Source: Strix aluco
Taxonomy: Eukaryota; Chordata; Aves; Strigiformes; Strigidae
NCBI RefSeq assembly: GCF_031877795.1
Contig: NC_133955.1
Span: forward strand, 3,720,001 to 3,784,000
Length of the DNA stretch: 64,000 bases
Reading direction: 5' to 3'
The notes under the pieces were generated by a model, which saw nothing but the letters and a program-made list of their open reading frames with translations, ran no database searches and had not been told where the DNA came from. Made by a program: the position numbers and the translations under genes. Position 1 is the stretch's first letter. Each line of letters begins with the position of its first letter. This document shows, piece by piece, positions 10,501-23,600 of this stretch.

Positions 10501-13500
10501 TCTGCTGTATCACCTTCCTACTGCTGGGGGGACAGTCTTGTGCGATCCGGAGAGGCGTATGTAATCGCATTTGTGGGGGGTAGGCTCCAGGGCCAGCGTC
10601 TGGCCTGCGTGGGCAGTTTTAAATCCTGACCCCTAATCCACTACATACTGCATCATCCCAGAGAGAACTCCCATCTTCCAGGGGATTAAAATTGGAGTGG
10701 AACAGCAGTGAGTCAGGCTCACTGGTTTAATTTTCCGTTTACTGATTTCAAGTCAGATTTACAGAAGTGCCTGAGCCTCACAGCTCTATCTGAATAGGAT
10801 AGCAAGAGTGTTTTGTCCTCCAAAACCTGCCCCGGAGCCAAGCCTGGGGCTGATTCTTTTTCCCTCCCAAAACAGTCTCCAGATGGAATATTTTCTGTGT
10901 GCAAAACAAATTCAGGTGACGCTGAGACAAAGCCACTGGTCTCTTGTGCTGCTTCTGTAACACCTGCTGGGCTTCTCTAAACTTATCCCTGGTTCGACAG
11001 GGCTGCAGTAAACCTGGAGAATTCCACCGAGAACCTCGACTGAGCAAAAACAAAATACAGGGAGGGGTGTCTCCCCTGGAAGGAGCCGGGATGCGCCCTG
11101 CGAGAGGCGAATGCCGCCATCTGGTGCCCGCAGCTCGGTGTGGCCGGGCCGGGCGAGGGGGGGCGGGCAGGGGCTGGCCCCAGCTGGGGGGGAAAGAGGT
11201 GCTGCGGCTCAGGGGCACCCCAAATCCTGCCGGAGGAGCCCCAAGGTTACCTGGGAATCAGCTGTCTTGTCCCCAGATTAGAGGGCTTTGTGCTAGAGGG
11301 GGTGCCCAGTCGCTAATGTCTGTAGGACCAAAAAGAGGGTTCTTAAAGGACTAAATTGGCCAAGGGCTGGTCTGGGTTTCTTATTTCTTTATCAGTGACA
11401 GCAAATGTTCCTGAGGGAGAGTGGTGCGTCAGTGTGCCACCATGCAGGGGTCATAGGGCTGCCAGCAGTGGGGTCTGGCGTTGTAATCGACACCCCGCCC
11501 GCAGGTGTAAAAGATGCAGAAGGAGGTGGAACCCCAGCAGTGGCAGAAGGCTCACGCCTGGGAGGATGGGGTGAAGGTTGGGGAGCTAAGAGTCTCCAAA
11601 TGACTTGGCACTCAAGTAAAGGGACGTCCTGCTAACTAATCCCCAGGTGCTGAGGCTTGGGGACGTGCTGTGCCCCTGCGCGGGATGCGGGGTGTGTCTT
11701 AGTTTAGGTGTATGATGTAGAGATTATAGTCTGTTGTTTCACTCTCCCTTTACTTGAGGACTGAGGCACAGCTAAAAGCTTGAACAGTGAAAAAAATCAT
11801 ATACTTTAGAAGTGGGGGGGTAAGAAACAGGGACTTGCACCCTGTAAACAGAAGAGCAGTTGTGGTAGGAATAAGCTTATGGAAGCTGGTTGTAATATAT
11901 GTAAAAATCAGGCAAGTGTAAATCACTGTTTCTTTAGAAAATAGCCTTCATCAAGATTAGTCTATTAGCAGGATGTGAAAATGGGTTGAATCCACAAGAA
12001 CTTCACAACCTGCTAGCTGAGGTATGACTATGTGCAGTCAGCTTTCTGACTGAAGTAAAGGCCTGTCCCGTCAGACCAGTTCCTGTTGTGTTTGTGTCAT
12101 GACATTTCCTAGAAGACCTTTCTGTAGGTAGAATAATGCCAGTAAATAAGTATTTTTGCTAATGTTGTCTAGGTTCGCTTGAGGAGCAACTCTAAGAGAT
12201 CCTATTGCTGATATAAGTATTCTTCAGTAAATATTGTCTGTCTCCTGAAGTATCCCTTAAATTTGGCTCACATGGCTGAGGTTTCTTCCAAATCATAATG
12301 GCTAGAATATGTTCATTTTCTTATGAGATTTAAATCTCAGAAACAATGATAGCAGCTTGAATAGAACACCTTACTTCTTGTCAGTCTGGTCATGGATTCT
12401 GATCTGGCCATGTTATAAAATAGAGAACTCTGTAATTGTGGGGGTGTTAGGTGCCTTTTCAGTCCAGCCCACCTCATTAAAGTAGATCTGATCTTGTTTG
12501 TAAGGTCAATGTTCTCTCCTTCCTTTTGTGGAAGATCCGATGAATGTAAAAGTTCTGTACATCTCACAAATATTGGACCCGAGTGGTATTTTCTCACTGC
12601 AAAAGGAAGAGAGGTGCAATTGCAGCAGGATTTTTCAAACACTTACAAACTTGGAATAAGGCAGAAAGTAACGTAACACAGTGCAGCGTTCATATACGTA
12701 TGCACATATACAGTGCTGCTCAGAGCTCTTTCAGGGGATCATCTTTTGGAGGACAATCAAAACGCTGACTTTTGAATTACTGAAGTGCTGTGTGGCTGTG
12801 TTGGGGCGTCCTGAAACCGACTGTGGAAATAGGTTGGGTTTTTGGCTGAATACAGTTGCCTGTGTTCTGACCCCTGCCTTTTGTCACAGTTATGTGCCAC
12901 ATTTAGTTTCTTTATAATGCCAAAAGCAAACTGAAAATGGATTATGTTTGGATGACGTGCTTTTTATGGCATGTGATTTATAGAGCATGGTGATGGGCCT
13001 AAGCCCACCTAAGAAGTGTCTTGAATAAAGCAGGTAGTATGTCCTAGATGAGTGCTGGATGCTGTGTTTATTTTGCAGGAGGTGAACTTACTTCTCAATA
13101 AATCCTTTGTTGCCAAGCGTGTCATCTGTAACTATTTTCATATGTCATGTGTAACTCTGGTACAAAGTTAAAAGATCTGTTAAGATTACAAGATTGTCCG
13201 AGTTGCCCTCTAACTAATGTTTGGTGTGGTTTGGTTTCTTTTTTTTTTTTTTTTTGATATTGATTATTGCAAAACTTAAATCATGTTTTAAACGTACATT
13301 ATGTTGATATGAGGCAGCGTCTAGTTAATGTTGTAAATCCCAGTTGAGAAGGGAGGTGAGCATGGGAAATCACCATCTCAGAGGAGTCATAAAGTGAAAT
13401 GGCTGAACAGCCCCAAGTAAACTTCGAATTATTTCCTTTATGTTGCCTCAGGAAATTAACCGTCAACTAATTTAGATTACAGAATATTAGATTTCTTTAA

Positions 13501-14480
13501 TTAAATGTGGGTGACTGTCAGATAACTGTACACATTATAAAGTTACTTTAGAGCATCAGTTACCTCAAAATCCTTTGTTTTTCTGTCCCTTGGCCAATTT
13601 TGACTCTCAGAAGGATTTTACTGAAAAGAGGTTTTTAAAAATAATGAGGGATGCTGCAAAAGATTTTGGAAAATTCTACTGGTTGTCATTAATTCCAATA
13701 ATTTTTTTTTACATGCTGGTACAATTCTAGCAGACTGAGGATGCCCCATCCTCTGCATAGTTCCTGTTTGGAAAACACAGTACATGTGCATTAATTTGTA
13801 CTGAAAACGCCTTATCACATATAATATTACTCAAAGTATTACTAATTATACTTGTACCAGATAAATTTGTCTTGTCTGGTCCGAGTCAAAAAGGTAAAGT
13901 CTGGATTGAACACAGCCCACAGATATGACTTTTGAAAGTTACTGCAGCAACAGCCCTGGGTGGGTTTCTCACATTATTTGATAACCTGAAACAAGAGGTT
14001 TGTTATCTAAGGCAATCCCTCTAGAGCAAGTTGTTTTTTGAACTGATATGTCCTAGCTAAATGAATCAGAGTTTAGTAAAGTACGTCAACACCACTTAAC
14101 AATGCCCTCTGTAACAAATTTATCGGTTTCAAATCCTCTTGTTTTCTTGAGCGCTGAAAAAAAAAATCACTTCCCTCTTTTGTGCCTCAGTAGGCAGAAG
14201 CCCGGGCATAAATTTTACCAAAAACTATTGAGTTAACACCGGTTTGCTCAACACATTTATTTAAAGCTACTGCCCATGGGGAGAAGTTATTATTAGCGAA
14301 TCCTAGCTTTTATAGATGTAAAACACTAATGACAAGGGGACGATGCTTAAAAAACCCACGGCCTGAATGTACCCCACCGGGTCAGAGAGACACGAGAAAT
14401 GAAAACCTTCTTTCTCTTTGTAGCCAGCAAAACAGCCTCCCTGGGTGTGTTGTCATTTCCTGATTTCCGAGACTTGAAGT
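7531..14480. other. Intergenic region between PTHL and SRSF3
   Basis: PTHL and SRSF3 are divergently oriented here. Most of the 7 kb is AT-rich sequence without a recognisable gene; poly-T runs occur at 10078 and 13239. Two minus-strand exon-like segments (8997-9241 and 8199-8272) are described separately. Around 10.9-11.6 kb the GC content rises without a promoter pattern that I can name. Confidence 0.5.
8997..9241 (-). other. Exon-like cysteine-rich open segment, unidentified
   Basis: On the minus strand a good acceptor (ATATTTTCTTTAG|A) and a usable donor (ATCCCAG|GTCAGT) bracket 245 nt that stay open in one frame. The translation holds a zinc-ribbon-like pattern: FPYCAGC, then CPHISGRC 11 residues later. 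I do not recognise the protein; the short FPYCAGCFSKI stretch faintly recalls the Cys-rich start of DDIAS or the ribbon of SHLD2, too little to assign. I could not join it in frame to a neighbouring exon, so chance is quite possible. Confidence 0.2.
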
Positions 14481-14499
14481 CTCTCCTCGATAATCAGTT

Positions 14500-15400
14500 T
14501 CTAAAGCGAAATTTTGTGCGAGAGGAGGGGAAGGGCTCGGCCTGCGGAGCCGCCTCAGGACTCCCGCCGCTGGCGGGGAGGAGGAGCCCGCCCGCCGCCG
14601 TTCGGGGCCGCGCGGAGGCGGCGGGATGAGGCGAGCTGTCAATCAGAGGAACGGCGCCCTCTGATTTGCTGCCGCGTGGAGTCACGTGGGAGCAGACTGC
14701 CAGTATATAATGGCGGGCGGGGTAGGTACCCGCCGCCATTTTGTCCAGTGAAGAAAAGCGGAGCGGGAGTCTCGTTGAGGGTCGAGTCGGCTACGAATTT
14801 AGCGCGGGCTCCCTTCGCGCGCCCTCCCTCTTAGCATCGGTGAGGATCTTCACCTCGGAGGGCGGGGGGGAGGTGGCACCCGCGGTCTCGGTCCTCGGCA
14901 GGGCGGATGGAAGCGGCGGGGCCCGGTGGCGGCAAACAAAGAGCAGCCGCCATTTTGTAAAGCTGGGCCGCGGGCGGTGGCTGCCGCTGCGCTGAGGAAA
15001 GCCGGGCGGGGAGAAGGCGGGTAGGCCACGGGTTGCCTTAAAGAGCCCGCTCGCCGCCGTTTCTCTGCGGCTGTGGCCAGTGAGGCGAGTTACGGCTGGG
15101 CGGGGGGTGGTGCGGCGCCTTTCCCGCCCGCTCCGGGGGAGCGCCGCTTCTTCACGCCGCGTATGCGGCGCTGAGGAGACGCTAGGGAGGGATTCCCCGA
15201 GCGCTCCCGGCGTGGTCTCCGCCGGAGGTGGCGCTGCTTTTCCCCCCGGCCTGTGCAGTTTCCCCTGAGTCCCGCTCCGAGAACAATGGAGCCCCGCTCC
15301 GGCGCAGCGCTCCCCCTGCAGGCCCGGCCCCCGCAGCAGCCCAGGGGCAGAGGGGCGCAGAGAAACAGCCCCATGCAAAGTTGGGGGCCTTAAAAGTAAG
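14500..15400 (+). promoter_or_regulatory. SRSF3: SRSF3 CpG-island promoter
   Basis: CpG island around the SRSF3 start. Core elements in order are an E-box CACGTG at 14683-14688, a TATATAA box at 14704-14710 and a YY1-type motif GCCGCCATTTTG at 14732-14743, close to the expected start near 14735. The same 12-mer recurs at 14946-14957 in intron 1. The start region forms an inverted repeat (14709-14721 with 14729-14740). The box spacing fits a focused TATA promoter; factor binding is inferred from motifs only. Confidence 0.75.
14735..14839 (+). other. SRSF3: SRSF3 5' UTR exon 1
   Basis: The non-coding first exon runs from about 30 bp after the TATA box to the donor TAGCATCG|GTGAGG at 14839/14840. 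It contains no ATG, so the SRSF3 leader has no upstream reading frame in this exon. The next exon begins at 15640, two bases before the start codon. The 5' limit is estimated from the TATA box. Confidence 0.65.
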
Positions 15401-15641
15401 CGAAATTCCCTGAAGCGGTGAATTTTAATCACGGTTACGAGATAGTAGATAGCTTTTCTGTTCGTTTTTAAAACACACTCTTCCACACCCTCCACCCCTT
15501 CCACACAGGTAAATGTTTATCATGTCAGATCATATCACTGTTGTCGTTTCTGGGAAAAGGAACCAACAGAATTGCTTCCTTTGTAAATGAATAAACACTT
15601 GCTGTCTGTTAAGTATACATGAGCTTTTTTTTGTCCTAGCA

Positions 15642-18600
15642 ATGCATCGTGACTCTTGTCCGCTGGACTGCAAGGTTTATGTGGGTAACCTTGGAAACAA
15701 TGGCAACAAAACTGAATTAGAGCGAGCTTTTGGCTACTACGGACCACTGCGCAGCGTATGGGTGGCAAGAAATCCTCCTGGTTTTGCCTTTGTGGAATTT
15801 GAAGATCCACGAGATGCAGCTGATGCAGTAAGAGAACTAGATGGAAGGTAAAACGTGCTTCTTGTGTGTTTGGCTTGCCTGGTGAAAATAAGAGAAATTG
15901 TGGGTAGTGGTATAGTTTAAATTGGGAAGCTTCAACTGGCAAAACCATGGACTTGACACATTTGTTACACAATACTTATTTGTATGGTGATATAAGGCCT
16001 TAATAGTACAGGAATAGCACTGGGACAGTTAATTTTACAATTTAGAGTTGGACTCCCAAGTTAGTCATGACTTGGACCCCTTGGTGCGTATTAGTTAAAT
16101 TCAAGATGGTGTTACTATAAAGAGGAGAGAGACACTCCTTGGTTCCTTCTCTGCTCGCTTTAATAGCTTGGCAAGCTTTCAGAAGCGGCCAAACCTTTTG
16201 TCTGTCCTGCTGGAGTCTGCTTTTGTCGACTGAATACCGTGTACTTTAATGTGTTTAGCTAGAATGTTTTTCCCCCTTGTTGCCTCTTCCTTTTCACCCT
16301 TGATTCCGTAGGCTTTCTTCTGCACGCAGCCTTTCCCGGGAAACGCTAACTGATGTCAATCTCTTTTCCCAGAACCCTCTGTGGGTGTCGTGTCAGAGTG
16401 GAGCTCTCCAATGGTGAGAAACGGAGTCGGAACCGTGGGCCACCTCCATCCTGGGGCAGGCGTCCTCGAGATGACTATCGCAGAAGAAGTCCTCCTCCTC
16501 GTCGCAGGTACCCTAGGTCCAAGTACACTCATAGAGCTGTTGGCACTGTTACCACTTAGCGTCCTAGAAGCAGGCTTTTTAAAAGCATGTTGATGGATAA
16601 CGTTCATCTATCTGATCACAATTTGGAGATGGCAAATGCTAAAAAAAAGAAAAAACAAACCCCAAAACCCCACAAAATCGAGGTGAACTTGTGTTGAATG
16701 TTGGCTTTTGTCCTTAGGTCACTGTGCAAGTTGGTAGTCAGTGCCCTCTATCCTGGACTTACCCTCGTTCCTCCTAAAATCTGCTCATCTTCTAGTCACA
16801 CTTTCCCTTTCTTCCCCATACTTCAACTTAGGCTGTTCCTTTCCTTTATTCCATAATGGCAAAACATGACATACAGCAGCTTAGCATTTCCATACAGATG
16901 TGTTTCTCCGCTTTGTTTGCACAATTGAAATACTTTCCAAGCAGGCAGCTGTTTAATAATAGATCAAGTAACAGTTGCTCTAAACATCTAGAATCTTTAC
17001 ACTTCAGTGTTAGTTTGGAATTAAACCATCGTGTGACGATCCTGTCACTTGAGGTTTGCAAACCCAGCTCTAAAATATAGCAGGATTTTTGGTAACTGAC
17101 ACGTTCTTGGACCCAGACTAGCTTGTCTGGCGGTTTAAGTCTGCAACGTGGTTTTTGCAGGACTGAATTTACCTGTTGCAGGTGAGTGAAGTCCTCACAA
17201 GTCAGGGTTTCAAGCTTACCCTTTTGCTGTTGAAAATAACACATTAGGAGTATTTGTTAGCTAATAGATGGTTGTACTGATGGCTTGTTTTTCATTTTTT
17301 TTATGCTTTTTGGTCCATCTATTAATAAAAATGAACCCGTTACAGAGTCACCATCATGTCTCTTCTCACCACCCTCTGAGTCTGCATTAGCCAGTCAACT
17401 AGCCCTTTCAGCGTCATGTGACCAGCGCGCCCCATGCAGCTTGGCTGGTGTCGTTTCACATGACCCAGGCATGGCCAGTCGTCAGGTTGCACCGCCCTTT
17501 GGTTCCCGAGCATGCTGTTTTCTCTCAGCCTTCTCTCCAACCTTAACCAAATCGGCAGCAGCCACCTCGACCGCCCACACATTCCCGGCCAATCAGCTCA
17601 GCTGTTTATTTACCAAATGTCTTCACAACAACTACAGCAGCAGCCTTCGGCTAACAAAAAAGCAGGAAAAATCCACAACACCCCCTTCGCCAACCAACTA
17701 AATACAACGCAACATCTGGCAAAACCTTTTCAGCAAATTCTTCTTGGCAGTCAGTCCGGCAGCCTCACCTCACCATTTCTAGCTTGTTGAAACCAAAAAC
17801 TAGTAAGTTTTTCCTGCTTATACAGTTTACTGCTGGTTAAAATAAGGAGTAAGCGGCTTATAAGTAATTACTTTTCTCAATCAAAGGCTGGCTGTGCATA
17901 ATTGAGTGGTAACGTACATATGTTGCTTGAGAAAACTTTTAAGGGTGATATGGAAGCTCTTACACTGTGAATAACGTAAAAACCAGTATATTTGCATGTG
18001 AGATGCCAAACTAAATTTTTAATAAAGCTCTAACAAACTTAGCTTTTCCTTGCCAGAAAAGTCCTATCACCTTTAAATGGTTTTACTAACAGTTTTCAAA
18101 ACTTAAAACAATTACTTTTTGGGATGAACTGGGCCGAGCTAAGGTTATTTTTTTTATTTTTTATTTTTTTAAGAAAATAGTCTAAACACACTCTATGGCA
18201 TTAAAAATGACAATCACAGATATGCAGTTCTAATGTAGCACTTAATGGCATTATCAATATTTACACTGAGCGCATTTTCACTTTTTTTCCACTTGGTATC
18301 TCTTATGTCTTGTTATGGACCTTTTTGGCTTGCATGGGTTCCAAAACATTTGGTCTGTGCTATTTTTTTTTTTTTTGGAACCACTTGTGGGACTTTGGTG
18401 TGGTGTTCTGGGCAGTGTATTTAGTTGAAATGGAAAGTGTTGCTTTGGACAAGTCTGCTATGAAGCATTCTTAGTTAAAGTGAATTCGTGGTTGGAAACG
18501 TGCTGTTCACACTGAGCTTTGTTTTACTGCCTAATCTTTCCATGCCTTTTACTGGATGATGGATGCCAGTTATTCTTGGCACGTTCCCTGGGCCCAACAG

Positions 18601-19869
18601 TGAGTTTGACAAGTTGGGAAATGCCTCACCCCATTAATGCTAAAAGAATTGATAAAAAGCCTCACATTTCTTTTTCTGGTTCTAGATCACCGCGAAGGAG
18701 AAGCTTTTCTCGCAGCCGCAGCAGGTACGCAGCAGTTCATGACAGCATGGGCCGTTTTGTCGGGGAGGTTTGAAAAGAAAGAAACCAAAGCAGCGTGACG
18801 TTTGGGCTGCGTGGCGTCCAGGGGAGGCGTTGTAACTCGGTAAAAGGGAGAAACGGGCTTGCTGCTGTCACGTTGCTTGCCTTGGAGTTAATTTACACAG
18901 CTATTTGAGATTCCAGGGTTAGCAGTTGAAGGATATTAAGAATGGCAGTAATAGTTTTTCTGTTCTGCAGCTGTCCAAGGTTCCTGCCAGTTTTTCTTAA
19001 AATTTCTGTGTTCACATGCTCCTCTCCTCCACATCCCGAGAGCCACGACACAGGGGATAAAAAACCCATCGTGAGCATGTTCTGCTGTCGCGTACTGCAG
19101 AGCGTTGGGTGGTGGTGATGCAGTTTGTGTTGGGAGCTTTGAAGCTTCCAGAGCTCACGTGCGATTTTTGTTCTTGTAGCACAGGAAGCTGCGTTGCTGT
19201 GAGGGATGTGTAAGTCCATGTGGACATGCCAGGTTAGCTGAGGCACCGATTTAAACTGTGGTTGCCTGTTCACAGCGTGACTTAAGCAGTGTTGGACGGC
19301 TCAAGCTGATTATTCTTACCTGAAGGAAAGGCTAATACAATAATCATTAACGGGTTTCCCCTGGTTGAATAGTTAAAAACCTTAAGGTGCTGAAGGGAAG
19401 CTCTTCAGATCGCATGCTTCGCCTCATTCAGCTTTGATTTGATGCTGCAATCATCTTGCATTGTTGTCTTTAACAGGTCCCTCTCCAGAGACAGAAGAAG
19501 AGAGAGATCACTCTCACGGGAGAGGAATCACAAGCCTTCTCGTTCCTTCTCCAGGTCTCGCAGGTAGGATGAGTCTTGCCGTGGTTATGCAGTTTGAGTA
19601 AATCTGTAAAGATGATCCTTGCCGTGGTTTGGTAATACTGAAGAGAGTTGTGGTGGAGAATCTGTAGTGTCCTATGAGGTTCTTCACCTTGAATTCAATA
19701 CTCAGTTTATTAAATGACCACTATTCTTAAAATGCTTAAATATCATCTACTTAATGTCATCTAAAGGTCACTGGGGTTGGGGGGATTTAAAGCGAAATCT
19801 GCTCTTGGCCTCTGGATACTAACGTGTCTCTTCTTCCTCAGTCGCTCCAGGTCAAATGAGAGGAAATAG
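15642..19869 (+). CDS. SRSF3: Serine/arginine-rich splicing factor 3 (SRp20)
   Basis: A nuclear RNA-binding SR protein that controls splice-site choice, mRNA export and 3'-end processing. Coding exons are 15642-15847, 16373-16507, 18686-18724, 19477-19563 and 19842-19869 (495 nt, 164 aa, the same length as human). Residues about 10-83 form one RRM with RNP2 KVYVGNLG and RNP1 GFAFVEFE, followed by an Arg/Ser domain ending RSNERK. All internal introns split an Arg or Ser codon in phase 2, so RS exons can be skipped or included without breaking the frame. The start codon follows the acceptor TTTGTCCTAG|CA directly. A 457-nt poison exon lies between coding exons 2 and 3 and is listed separately. 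The protein looks essentially identical to mammalian SRSF3. Confidence 0.98.
17346..17802 (+). other. SRSF3: SRSF3 poison exon (alternative exon 4)
   Basis: A 457-nt alternative exon between acceptor CCCGTTACAG|A and donor AAACTA|GTAAGT. When included it adds [11 protein letters not shown] and then stops at TGA 17377-17379, giving a 124-aa truncated product without the RS domain. The stop lies far upstream of later junctions, so the mRNA should be open to nonsense-mediated decay. This is the exon through which SRSF3 limits its own level in mammals. Its size (456 nt in human, from memory) and peptide are almost unchanged, consistent with its known extreme conservation. The exon is rich in C, A and pyrimidine-C motifs suited to SRSF3 binding. 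Confidence 0.93.
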
Positions 19870-20680
19870 GACTGTGAGCAGGAGCTGTGTACAGGAACTC
19901 ATTAGATCTGAGGACAGGAGGAGTATGTACAGAACATTGTTTTGTTTTGAAACTTCATAAAGCTTGGTGCATTTTTAAAATGTTTTAGCTGTTGAACTTG
20001 CTTTGTTCCTTGTATCTTGTAACAGGTGGCAAATGTAAAGATGTGAATCTGTATATGGTTCTGAGCAGATCATATGATTTGTAATATTAATCGCTTCACA
20101 ATGTACCGTTACGCACAGTTGTTTGTGTTGAATGGGAAGCAGTTTGTCTTGCGTAGGTAGAAGAGTGCGTCTGGTCTTGACCCGCTGGGCTCTGTTTTGC
20201 TGGGACTCTGCGCAATGGCGACGTGTTCATGGCGGAGGCGTTGGTCTGTGCAGAGCGGGGTGCCGATGCTTCCCGGCGCGGTTCTTGGAAACAGCCAGGA
20301 ACGCCGAGGGTGGCCTGGGGGGGGAATGGCTGAGCTGCAGTGGCATCCCGAGCTCTAGTTCTGACTTTCATTACCTGGAACCGAGCTACTTTATATTACG
20401 TGGAATATAAATTTTTAGCCGTATGGTCAGTTAATTTTGTACTTTCATGTGACTAGAGTACTAAAATAGATGATTGTTGGTTGACCATCTATTCCAGAAC
20501 CTCTGAATAGACCAAATACACAGCAGAACTGACAGCTGGAGTGGGTGTGTTGCGTGCGTAATGGTACATTGTAAAAGTTAGGAATTAAACATTTCTTTAC
20601 TGTACAAGAATTTTCATGTCACTTGTAAAATGTCTTTTGTGAGATCCTTGGGATTAAAGTTTTGGTTACAACTTGTTGTT
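19870..20680 (+). other. SRSF3: SRSF3 3' UTR
   Basis: Sequence after the SRSF3 stop codon. No canonical AATAAA is seen at the likely end. ATTAAA variants occur at 20584-20589 and 20653-20658, the second followed by a GT/T-rich stretch. I place the transcript end at about 20610-20680. The length of about 0.8 kb is plausible for this gene. Confidence 0.6.
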
Positions 20681-23600
20681 CAGTATTTCACTTGAGTACC
20701 TGTTTGTACATTCACATCGTGGAATGTGGCGCAATGTGGTTTAAAATCAGTGTGGGCTGGGGTAAGATGGTGCTTGTGACATCCCGCTGGGACGCGCCTG
20801 GGAAGGATCGGGCGCTGCTCTACGTCGTGGGTCCTTCCCTGTCGCTGCTCCGCACCCTCGGCCGGGGCTTTCATTCTCCCTCACATGAGTGCAGTGAGAG
20901 CTCACAAGCTGCCCTGAGAGAGGAGGGGCTGTATCAGTTGTGTGTGTTTAGATTAAATCCATTGTACTGAACAATTGTTTAATTTCCTTCACTTGTGCTG
21001 CCCAGGTGAGGACAAGATGATGGCAAGGCTGCAGTGGAAAAATTCTGCAGCTTCACAGGCTACACCAGTACAGGTGCAGCAGTCGGGTGTTGCCACCTTG
21101 GTTGTCTTGATGCATTTATTTTTTTTTAACTGCTCAGACAAGGAGTTAGGCAGCCCTGGCCCAAACCCCACTGTGGTGTGAGCAGAACTGACCTGTTTGC
21201 TGAAAAGCAGGAAGGCTGCAGAGGGTGTGAAAGGCCCCCCCCAGCCCTAAATGGTCTTAAACTGGGAGCACCCTGAGTTTGAAAAGACAAACATCGGGCT
21301 TGGCCTGGGGAATTTACTTCTGTGTGAGGGTCAGTACCGCTGCCCGGGGGTTTGTTGCTGGGAGAGCAGCGTAGGGAGGGTCAGGCTCCAGCTGAGGTGG
21401 CCCCTGGTGCGGTGACTCCCGGTGTGGTGGCCCCTGGTGCGGTGACTCCGGGGCGGGCGCTGTGGCCGCGCACTGTCGCGCTTCCCCGGCAGAGGTCGGG
21501 GTGGCCCCGTCAGCCGGGTCGGGGCTCCCGTCCTGCTGATTCCGGGTCAGGTTCAGCCTCTGCATGTGTGTGTTGGATGAAAGGCAGCCAAGGCCCCAGA
21601 TGGTATCATGCGCCACACACGGCCGCCTTCCCTTTTTTAAGACGTGCTTCTGCCCGGGTTTGATTTGTGGAAGGATTGCCGACGTGTTGCCTGGGAGCCG
21701 GCCTCTCTGCTGGTTCCTCTTGCGGTTACGCCGAGGGGAGGCGGCGGCGGGGGTACAAGTACCCTTCGGTAGTTTCAGCTACCGCCGGGAAAGGAGGGAG
21801 AGAAATGTGAAGTGCCAGAGCCAGCGTACGCTGCGGGGAAATGCGTTGTGGTTTTCGTGTGCAGGGCAGTCTGCAGAAGGGGGAATGTTCACTGGTTTCA
21901 GGTTTCTGACTTGGTACTTTACTCCTGAGCTGAATGAAGAAGTTGGCCCTTAGGCTGGATTGGAACTGCTGCCTCGCAGCAGAATACTGGTTTTATGTAA
22001 TCAGGTGGGTTTTTGATGGGGAACAAAATTAGTAACTTGTAGAGAAGGATGGGAAATATATAAATACTGACTGCGAACAGCCCTTCTGCCAGGGTATAAT
22101 TAAGTGTTATTTTTAATGCAGCAACGCGCTCATGGATTTCAGTCTTCCAGTTTGCTTCTGTGAGAGGGTAACCAGCCTGGGAGCGCCGCTTACAGCATTG
22201 TGGCTCCTGGTTAGAAAGTCGACTCTGAAATTAAATTGACAAGGAAATGTTTTGTGTTGACCTTCTAAGGCCAGGAACATCCCTGAGCAATTCTTAAACC
22301 AGGAAGCGCCGCCGAGCAATCTGTCCTGGCCAGAAGAGGACAGACGGACGCTCTCCGGGGGTTCCTCGGCAGAAGTGGGTGGCTCTCACCCCACCCTTGG
22401 CAACAGCCCAGCTCTGAAGACTCCCGGGGGACGGGGGAATCTGCTGTCTGCTGCTTTCAGAGTTGTTTCCGGGCCAGGTTTCATGGTACTCAGGCTGGCG
22501 TGTTAAGCCACGTTTAGTCTGGGGAGAGGTTTCTCTGCCCCTGCTTTTGCCTGGCCGAGGCTTCCCGAGGTCAATCCTGCCGGGGCTCCTCGGCCGCCCG
22601 TCGGTGCGGGGCCTCAGCACATCCCAGAAGCGCATTAAACGACAGAACTACCCTCTGATGATGAGCGGTTTGTTCTTTTCTCACACTCTCCCTAGGGAGA
22701 GTATTGTGTGCAAATGGTTTTGCGAAGAAAGGGATTTTTTTTTTTTTTTCTTTTTATGTACATGCCACTCTTTGCTCATGGCAGAGAAGATCATTTTAAG
22801 AATGCGCCTCACACTTAGAGAGGTGAAATTTGTTCTTTGTTTCAATGGGACGTGTTTCACCGACCCACAGACAGGTTCAGCTCACCAGGGCCCTGCGTGG
22901 GTGAGAAGCTGCAATCTGACAGAACCCCGACAGTCTTTTAGTTTAAAAAACCATGTTTCAGCTACCTTTGGGGAGCCGCTGCAGTTACCTCTGAAGGATC
23001 ACACTTCTGGAGCTGGGCTGTACTCCGCTCCAGTCACACCAAGAACTAAAATATATTCCTGATAGACGATCGCTTGCATCTCACGCTCTGTCTGTGCATT
23101 TCTTTTTGTTTGAAGTTCAAAGGAGACACGAGAGAAGCTGCACCAGCCCCTTGGCTCTTCCCGCAGCAGCCGGTGCTGCCTGCAGGGGCAGGTTCTGCCT
23201 CTCATCTCCGTGGTGCTTCGGGGGGGACCTGTCAGCACAACTCACCGCTGCTGTTAACGTGACCTCTTTTCAGTTTCCAGTTTTACTTTCTTTTACTCGT
23301 GATCCCATCACCGCAAGATGTCACAACCTGACATAAAGATCCGTGAAGCAGCTGAACATTCAACAAACTTTCTCCCATTTCTGCTGGTTGTAATCCCTGT
23401 CCCCATACCCACGTTCACACCACACCCCAGAAACACTGTCCCAAAACCTGAGCTACAGCCACCATCATGAATCATCCTGCTCTGGTGCTGATGGAACTTA
23501 ACTAGAAAAGAAACAAGTGAAAAAAACTGGAGCATCAACCCCTTTGGCAAACAGGAGGGCGAAGGGCGGAAGCGCAGTTCCAGTCGCTCCGGTTCGACCT

